The notes beneath the pieces are model-generated. The model was given only the letters and a program-made list of their open reading frames with translations. It was not told where the DNA came from and searched no databases. Both the position numbers and the translations under genes were made by a program. From Accumulibacter sp. (GTDB lineage: Bacteria; Pseudomonadota; Gammaproteobacteria; Burkholderiales; Rhodocyclaceae), in NCBI GenBank assembly GCA_031264825.1, contig JAISDL010000143.1, forward strand, positions 1 through 25,031: 25,031 nucleotides of DNA. The letters run 5' to 3'. Of this stretch, positions 20,406 through 25,031 are shown one piece after another. Every line of letters starts with the position of its first letter. Position 1 is the first letter of the stretch.

Positions 20406-21668
20406 TCAACTCGAACCGGAAACCTTGCTGGGTGAATCGGCGTAGATGATCAGCGGCCGCGCGCCGTTGGCGACCATGTTTTCGTCGAGGACGACTTTCG
20501 TAACGTTTTCCATCCCCGGCAACTCGTACATCGTGTCGAGCAGGATCGACTCCAGGATCGACCGCAAACCCCGCGCGCCGGTTTTTCTTTCCTGCGCGCG
20601 CTGGGCAATCGCGGTCAGCGCCGCCGGACGAATTTCGAGTTCGACGCCTTCCATTGCAAAAAGCTTCTGATACTGCTTCACGAGGGCGTTTTTCGGCTCG
20701 ACGAGGATCTGGACGAGCGCGTCGGTCGAAAGCTCTTCGAGCGTCGCGACGACCGAGAGGCGCCCGACGAGTTCGGGAATCAGCCCGTACTTGATGAGGT
20801 CGTCGGGTTCGACCGTGCGCAGGATGTCGTTGCCGCCGTCGCTCTTGCTCTTGACTTCGGCGCCGAACCCCATCCCGCCGTGCTCGGAGCGGTGCCGGAT
20901 CACCTTTTCAAGGCCGTCGAAGGCGCCGCCGCAGATGAACAGGATGTTCGTCGTATCGACCTGGAGGAAATCCTGACTCGGATGTTTGCGCCCGCCCTGC
21001 GGAGGAACCGACGCGGTCGTCCCTTCGATCAGCTTCAGGAGCGCCTGCTGCACCCCCTCGCCCGAAACGTCGCGCGTGATCGACGGGTTCTCCGATTTGC
21101 GCGAAATCTTGTCGATCTCGTCGATGTAAACGATGCTCTTTTGCGCCTTCTCGATATCGTGTCCGCACTTCTGGAGCAGTTTCTGGATGATGTTTTCGAC
21201 GTCTTCGCCGACGTAGCCGGCCTCGGTCAGCGTCGTCGCGTCGGCCATTACGAAAGGAACGTCGAGCAGGCGCGCGAGCGTTTGCGCGAGCAGGGTCTTT
21301 CCGGACCCCGTCGGCCCGATCAGAAGGATGTTGCTTTTGGTGAGTTCGACGTCCGCGTCGCGGCTGTCTTTGTGACGCAAACGCTTGTAGTGGTTATAGA
21401 CGGCGACGGCCAATATCCGCTTCGCGGTATCCTGCCCAACGACGTACTGGTCGAGGATCGCGGAAATCTCCTTCGGCGTCGGGATTTCGTTCCGGGAAAG
21501 CTTCTCAGCGTCGAGCGAGTTTTCCTCGCTGACGATGTCGTTGCACAGGGCGATGCACTCGTCGCAGATATAGACCTTCGGGCCCGCGATGAGTTTCTTG
21601 ACCTCGTGCTGGCTCTTGTTGCAAAACGAGCAATAGAGCAGGGATTCGCCGATTTTTTTATCGCCCAT
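20406..21668 (-). CDS. clpX: ATP-dependent Clp protease ATPase subunit ClpX
   Basis: The 420-residue unfoldase has the N-terminal zinc-binding domain with C13, C16, C35 and C38, Walker A GPTGSGKT at 118-125, a Walker B IVYIDEIDKI segment and the C-terminal sensor-2 region. It recognises and unfolds substrates for ClpP. ATG 21668 was chosen because MGDKKIGESLLYCSFC aligns with the family; GAGG precedes it, and an upstream ATG would add ten unlike residues. It lies about 160 nt downstream of clpP. Confidence 0.97.
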   Translation of the reverse strand: MGDKKIGESLLYCSFCNKSQHEVKKLIAGPKVYICDECIALCNDIVSEENSLDAEKLSRNEIPTPKEISAILDQYVVGQDTAKRILAVAVYNHYKRLRHKDSRDADVELTKSNILLIGPTGSGKTLLAQTLARLLDVPFVMADATTLTEAGYVGEDVENIIQKLLQKCGHDIEKAQKSIVYIDEIDKISRKSENPSITRDVSGEGVQQALLKLIEGTTASVPPQGGRKHPSQDFLQVDTTNILFICGGAFDGLEKVIRHRSEHGGMGFGAEVKSKSDGGNDILRTVEPDDLIKYGLIPELVGRLSVVATLEELSTDALVQILVEPKNALVKQYQKLFAMEGVELEIRPAALTAIAQRAQERKTGARGLRSILESILLDTMYELPGMENVTKVVLDENMVANGARPLIIYADSPSKVSGSS

Positions 21669-21827
21669 TTTATTTCGCCTCAAGCTACAAACATCCAATG
21701 ATACCTTAACCGGAAATACGGGTTTTCGTTCGTGAATCGCCGACGGCGTGAAGACACGCCGCGCGCGTGAAAGCGACGCGCACGCGGTAAAGCCGGCCGG
21801 CGGCGGTTTTGTCGAAAGGCAATGAAC

Positions 21828-22472
21828 TCATTCGCCGTCGCGCCGAGCGAGCACTTTGTCGATCAGGCCGTATTCTGCCGCCTCCCGCGCCGAGAGAAAG
21901 TTGTCCCGGTCGGTATCCTTTTCGATGCGCTCGATCGGCTGCCCCGTATGGAAGGCCATGATTTCGTTGATTTTTGCGCGTAGAGAAAGGATTTCCTTCG
22001 CGTGGATCGCGATGTCGGACGCCTGCCCCTGAAAGCCGCCGATCGGCTGGTGGATCATCATGCGCGAATTCGGGAGCGCGAAGCGCTTTCCCTTCGCGCC
22101 CGCGCACAGCAAAAAGGCGCCCATCGACGCGGCCTGCCCCATGCAGAGCGTCGAGACGTCGGGCTTGATGAACTGCATGGTATCGTAGATCGACAAGCCG
22201 GCCGTGATCGAACCGCCCGGAGAATTGATGTAAAACTGGATATCCTTGTCAGGATTCTCGGCTTCGAGGAAAAGCAACTGCGCGACGATGAGGTTCGCCG
22301 TCGCGTCGTTAACCGGCCCGACGAGGAAGACGACGCGCTCCTTCAAGAGGCGCGAATAAATGTCGTACGCGCGCTCGCCGCGCCCGCTCTGCTCGACGAC
22401 CATTGGAACGAGGCCGAGCGATTGCGGTTCGATCCTTTCGGAAACCGAAACGGGGATGCGATCGTGGGTCAT
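21828..22472 (-). CDS. clpP: ATP-dependent Clp protease proteolytic subunit ClpP
   Basis: The 214-residue serine peptidase has the catalytic triad S116 (GQAASMGA), H141 (MMIHQP) and D190 (DTDRDNF), spaced as in E. coli ClpP. The N-terminal propeptide is expected to be removed before LVPMVVEQ. Its start overlaps the tig stop (ATGA), so the two are translationally coupled. Confidence 0.97.
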   Translation of the reverse strand: MTHDRIPVSVSERIEPQSLGLVPMVVEQSGRGERAYDIYSRLLKERVVFLVGPVNDATANLIVAQLLFLEAENPDKDIQFYINSPGGSITAGLSIYDTMQFIKPDVSTLCMGQAASMGAFLLCAGAKGKRFALPNSRMMIHQPIGGFQGQASDIAIHAKEILSLRAKINEIMAFHTGQPIERIEKDTDRDNFLSAREAAEYGLIDKVLARRDGE

Positions 22473-23995
22473 TGCGCTTCTTCCTCGCGGGACTCCGGCG
22501 CGGCGGAAGACTCCGGCTCATCGGAAGATTCCGGCACGGCGGGGGATTCCGTCACGGCGACGGGAGGATGCGCTTTCTGCCCCATCAGTTTGTCGAAATC
22601 GACGGGGTCGTCGACGACATTGGCCCTTTCGAGCGCCCACGCGACGACGTTGTCTTCGAGGACGCGCGCCTCGACGTCAGTGAGACGATGCGGTTCCGCG
22701 TAATACCAGCGGACGACCTCTTCGGGATTTTCGTACCCCTGCGCCAGTTCTTCGATGACCGCCTTCACCTGCGCCGGCTGAGCTTTCAGGTCGTTCTCCT
22801 TGACGATCTCGGCGAAGATCAAGCCCAAGCCGACGCGGCGCGTCGCCTTGCCGACGAACCATTCGGGCTTGACCGGAATATTCCTGGCCTGGACGCCGGC
22901 GATCTGCTCCATTTCCTCGACCGCCGAGCGCATCAACCTCTGCGTCTCCCGGTCGATCAGCGCCTTCGGAATATCGATCGGCGTCACCTCGAGGATCGCG
23001 TCCATGACGAGATCCTTGCCCTTGTCTTGCAGGCGCTTTTTGACCTCGCGCCTCAAATTGGCCTCGATCTCGGCGCGCATCTTGTCGACGTCGCCGTCGT
23101 CGATACCGAACGCTCGGGCCAGTTCGTCGTCGATTTCAGGCAGAACAAGACGAGCGACTTCCTTGACGTGAACGTCGAAAGTGACCGTCTGCCCTTTGAG
23201 TTCCTTCACAAAATGTCTTTCCGGGAACGAAGCCTCCGAAGAGCGCGTTTCTCCCGCCCTCATCCCGATGATCGCTTTTTCGAATTCGGGCAGCAAATCG
23301 CCTTCGCCGATGACGTACTCCGAGTCCTTCGTATTGCCGCCGGGGAAGGAGGCGCCGTTTATCTTCCCGAAGAAATCGATGACCACGCGATCGTCCATTT
23401 CGGCCGGTTGATCGGTCACTTCGTAACGCTTGTGCTGCTCGCGCAGGAGTTCCACCGTTTTATCGATTTCCGTCTGCCCGATTTCGAGCGTGGGACGCTT
23501 GATTTCAACCCCTGTCAGATCGCCGGGCACAACGTCCGGGTAAATTTCAAAGACGGCGGAAAACTCCCGATACTCCGGCGTCCCGGTCGCTTCCGGCGCC
23601 TTCTCCGAGACACTCGGGAAGCCCGCGACGCGCAGGTTCCGGTCGCGGGCGGTCTCATAGAAAGCCTTTTCGACCATTTCGTTCAATGCTTCGTAACGCG
23701 CCTGCTCGCCGTATTGCTGACGGACGATCTTTTCCGGCACTTTCCCGGGACGGAATCCATCGATTTTCAGCGTCTTGCCGATGCGCTTCAATCGCAGGGT
23801 GACTTCCTTTTCCAGATCGGCGACGGAAATCGCAAGGTCGAGATGGCGTTCGAGAGCGCTCGGCGCCGGCGCGGCCTCGGCCTGCGTCATTTCGGCAAGT
23901 TCGGCCTGCGCCGCTTCGGTAAGCTCGACCTGCGGCGCTTCGGCACCCCCGGTCTGCGCCGCTTCGTTGTCTTCCGTAAGTTTCGTCTCTTCCAT
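22469..23995 (-). CDS. tig: Trigger factor with repeat-expanded N- and C-terminal tails
   Basis: The 508-residue ribosome-associated chaperone and peptidyl-prolyl isomerase shows the ribosome-binding signature GFRPGKVP (80-87), a central FKBP-like domain (about 205-290) and the C-terminal chaperone domain. It is about 70 residues longer than the usual 430-440. The surplus is an N-terminal low-complexity tail (about 1-45) with 8-residue repeats and an acidic, Ser/Pro/Glu-rich C-terminal tail with 6-residue repeats, both visible as tandem DNA repeats. GAGGATG precedes ATG 23995. It overlaps clpP and lies downstream of tRNA-Leu, an order I associate with betaproteobacteria. Confidence 0.95.
   Translation of the reverse strand: MEETKLTEDNEAAQTGGAEAPQVELTEAAQAELAEMTQAEAAPAPSALERHLDLAISVADLEKEVTLRLKRIGKTLKIDGFRPGKVPEKIVRQQYGEQARYEALNEMVEKAFYETARDRNLRVAGFPSVSEKAPEATGTPEYREFSAVFEIYPDVVPGDLTGVEIKRPTLEIGQTEIDKTVELLREQHKRYEVTDQPAEMDDRVVIDFFGKINGASFPGGNTKDSEYVIGEGDLLPEFEKAIIGMRAGETRSSEASFPERHFVKELKGQTVTFDVHVKEVARLVLPEIDDELARAFGIDDGDVDKMRAEIEANLRREVKKRLQDKGKDLVMDAILEVTPIDIPKALIDRETQRLMRSAVEEMEQIAGVQARNIPVKPEWFVGKATRRVGLGLIFAEIVKENDLKAQPAQVKAVIEELAQGYENPEEVVRWYYAEPHRLTDVEARVLEDNVVAWALERANVVDDPVDFDKLMGQKAHPPVAVTESPAVPESSDEPESSAAPESREEEAQ
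22491..22560. repeat. 18-nt tandem repeat in the 3' end of tig
   Basis: About four consecutive units of 18 nt of the type GACTCCGGCGCGGCGGAA (22491, 22509, 22527, 22545) encode repeats of the form PESSxx in the trigger factor C-terminal tail. Confidence 0.8.
23867..23962. repeat. 24-nt tandem repeat in the 5' end of tig
   Basis: Four consecutive 24-nt units encode AAQTGGAE, APQVELTE, AAQAELAE and MTQAEAAP in the N-terminal tail of trigger factor. The units share the TTCGGYAAG...CTGCGCCGC pattern on the plus strand. Confidence 0.8.
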
Positions 23996-24042
23996 TGAAA
24001 ATCATCCTCGAATTTGTATTGTTCAGTCCGTCGATTCCGCCG

Positions 24043-24127
24043 TGGTGCGAGAGAAGGGACTCGAACCCCCACGCCTTGCGGCGCTGGAACCTAAATCCAG
24101 TGCGTCTACCAATTTCGCCACTCTCGC
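24043..24127 (-). tRNA. tRNA-Leu (anticodon UAG)
   Basis: The 85-nt class II tRNA has acceptor stem GCGAGAG/CTCTCGC, anticodon stem CTGGA/TCCAG with loop TTTAGGT giving anticodon UAG (reads CUN codons), a long variable arm, the T-loop GGTTCGAGTCC and an encoded CCA (24043-24045). It is 47 nt upstream of tig on the same strand. Confidence 0.95.
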
Positions 24128-24139
24128 AGCCAATCCGAC

Positions 24140-24148
24140 ATTCTACCA
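24140..24148 (-). promoter_or_regulatory. Possible extended -10 promoter of tRNA-Leu
   Basis: On the minus strand TGGTAGAAT fits an extended -10 box, with TAGAAT at 24140-24145, ending 12 nt before the mature tRNA 5' end. The -35 region is unclear. Confidence 0.5.
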
Positions 24149-24192
24149 GAACGCGCGAGCGTCCCGACCATTCAGGAATCAGATGTCAGGGA

Positions 24193-24435
24193 TCAGGGAT
24201 CAGATGAAAACCGATCCGGAAGAAGCGGTATAGGGCAGAACGGATCGAGAGCCACGGCGATTGCCGGATGCCTTGGGTTCTCGTAAGGGCACGGCGTGCC
24301 GTGCCCATCGGCGCTATAGGTTGGTGGTGATCGTAGCGAACCCCAACGATTCCGCAAGCGCATGAATGATGCCGGGCTTTGCTTCACCGGAATCGGCGGT
24401 ACGCGCGTTTCAGAGTCAATTCCAAAATTTTCCAT
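24193..24435 (-). CDS. Small frame with a strong start signal, running into repeats
   Basis: ATG 24435 is preceded by GGAGG at 7-nt spacing in an AT-rich stretch and opens MENFGIDSETRVPPIPV. After about 25 codons the frame runs into the REP-like repeat and the palindrome, so the rest of the 80 codons is translated repeat DNA. It may be the start of a gene broken by repeat insertion. No family is recognisable. Confidence 0.3.
   Translation of the reverse strand: MENFGIDSETRVPPIPVKQSPASFMRLRNRWGSLRSPPTYSADGHGTPCPYENPRHPAIAVALDPFCPIPLLPDRFSSDP
24287..24306. repeat. GGGCACGG-type perfect palindrome
   Basis: GGGCACGG and CCGTGCCC flank a CGTG loop (8 bp stem). It directly precedes the REP-like copy at 24314. 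Confidence 0.7.
24314..24371 (-). repeat. REP-like element, right flank copy 1
   Basis: CTATAGGTTGGTGGTGA ... CCCCAACGATTCCG ... GCATGAATGATG is the inverse of the tandem copies at 814-946. Confidence 0.75.
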
Positions 24436-24532
24436 TTCTTTTCCTCCAATATAACAATCCGCCATGACCAGGGACTCCGCGGGTTTTCCCATAGGGTCTG
24501 TTACGGGACCGTGCCGGCGTGAAAATCACGGT

Positions 24533-24626
24533 CTTCGGGCATTTCGGGTGTCTGCGCGCCACCGCAGGCCGAACCGGTATGTTTTCGGGTTCATCGGGTG
24601 TCTGCCTACCATCGCAGGCCGACCGC
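24533..24626. repeat. Two direct repeats of about 45 nt, period 50
   Basis: Each unit contains TCGGGTGTCTG and CGCAGGCCGA (24544 and 24594). They lie in a stretch without a recognisable gene. Confidence 0.55.
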
Positions 24627-24688
24627 AACGACCGGATACCGCCATTTTCCGATAGGCCCGTGTTCGGTTTCCTGACCATTTGAGCGCG

Positions 24689-24739
24689 CATAGGTTGGCG
24701 GTGAGCGTAGCGAACCCCAACGATTCCGTAGGCGCGTCA
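24689..24739 (-). repeat. REP-like element, right flank copy 2
   Basis: CATAGGTTGGCGGTGAGCG ... CCCCAACGATTCCGTAGGCG; followed by a 7-nt periodic GGAGACA tract (24745-24768). Confidence 0.75.
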
Positions 24740-24791
24740 GGAATCAGGAGACGGGAGACAGGAGACAGATGAAAACCGATCGGTTCACGGC

Positions 24792-24877
24792 GGTATAGGT
24801 TGGTGGTGAGCGCAGCGAACCCCAACGATTCCGTAGGCGCATGAATGATGTGATAAGGCGGGTTGGAAATGGAATGA
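24792..24877 (-). repeat. REP-like element, right flank copy 3, with a TGATTCC-type end
   Basis: The REP-like part spans 24792-24850. It is followed at 24865-24877 by GGAAATGGAATGA, the inverse of the conserved end of the elements found after iscS and rbfA. This ties the REP-like and TGATTCC-ended families together. Confidence 0.65.
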
Positions 24878-24890
24878 AACCCGAAACCCT

Positions 24891-24910
24891 GGGCACGGCA
24901 CGCCATGCCC
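24891..24910. repeat. GGGCACGG-type palindrome, copy near the right edge
   Basis: GGGCACGGCACGCCATGCCC is identical to 947-966. Confidence 0.7.
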
Positions 24911-24933
24911 CTACGGTGGGATGGTATTCCGCG

Positions 24934-24968
24934 TGGGGTTTCGTCACTCCGGCGGCGAAGCCGCCGCT
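24934..24968 (-). repeat. Inverted copy of the module at 506-541
   Basis: TGGGGTTTCGTCACTCCGG followed by a GC-rich hairpin. It is the reverse complement of the left-flank module with small changes in the hairpin loop. Confidence 0.6.
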
Positions 24969-25002
24969 GACTGATCTGATTCCTGTCTCCTGATTCCTGA
25001 TC

Positions 25003-25031
25003 CCTGAAGTGGCTTGCGCTTCGCGCAAGCG
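25003..25031 (-). repeat. Inverted copy of the hairpin repeat at 580-608
   Basis: The 29 nt are the exact reverse complement of 580-608. The element may continue beyond the window. Confidence 0.75.

Noticed and set aside
21669..21827. Separate promoter for clpX
   Set aside because: A TATCAT can be found about 30 nt upstream of clpX, but no acceptable -35 and no sigma-32 motif; hairpin-rich GC sequence only.
22403..23998. 531-codon frame antisense to tig
   Set aside because: It matches the extent of tig almost exactly and reads as low-complexity Arg/Phe/Asp sequence; the tig strand has GFRPGKVP and a proper binding site.

Overview
The window is a GC-rich stretch of bacterial chromosome, most likely betaproteobacterial. 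The basis is gene content and order: cysE-iscR-(second cysteine desulfurase)-iscS-iscU-iscA-hscB-hscA-fdx-iscX, then rimP-nusA-infB-rbfA-truB, then tRNA-Leu(UAG)-tig-clpP-clpX-lon. A Rhodocyclales-like host is a guess from the isc layout and is not proven by anything here. No transposase, integrase, phage gene, rRNA or CRISPR array is visible.

Layout. Positions 1-1100 are gene-poor: four tandem hairpins, one AT-rich orphan reading frame, and a mosaic of short dispersed repeats. Positions 1100-9328 (minus strand) carry the iron-sulfur cluster assembly operon. It runs from an IscR-controlled promoter overlapping the end of cysE to iscX and a small lipoprotein of unknown function. Positions 9330-10221 hold divergent promoters, a terminated short transcription unit (possible small RNA) and a secreted DUF4124-like protein. 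Positions 10410-16857 (plus strand) are the rimP-nusA-infB-rbfA-truB translation/transcription operon, with a leader of two tandem terminator-like hairpins. Positions 16982-24127 (minus strand) hold an orphan membrane protein, lon behind a textbook heat-shock promoter, clpX, clpP, a trigger factor with repeat-expanded tails, and tRNA-Leu. Positions 24128-25031 are again a repeat mosaic using the same modules as the left edge, mostly inverted.

How the genes work together. CysE feeds cysteine synthesis. The two desulfurases mobilise sulfur from cysteine. IscU, IscA, Fdx, IscX and the HscA/HscB chaperones build and transfer clusters, and IscR senses the outcome. Trigger factor, ClpXP and Lon form a folding and degradation block. 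RimP, RbfA, IF2, NusA and TruB are the ribosome-maturation, initiation, transcription and tRNA-modification block.

The core genes are conventional; the unusual material lies between them. (1) A short MITE-like element has inverted ends starting TGATTCC, and its terminal TGA is the stop codon of iscS, rbfA, truB and the convergent membrane-protein gene. (2) Two copies of a palindromic element with short-period repeat arms abut gene 3' ends, and one supplies the last codons and stop of the isc-linked lipoprotein. (3) Several leaders look regulatory: at rimP, at truB, a 17-codon frame coupled to hscB, and the terminated unit beside cysE.
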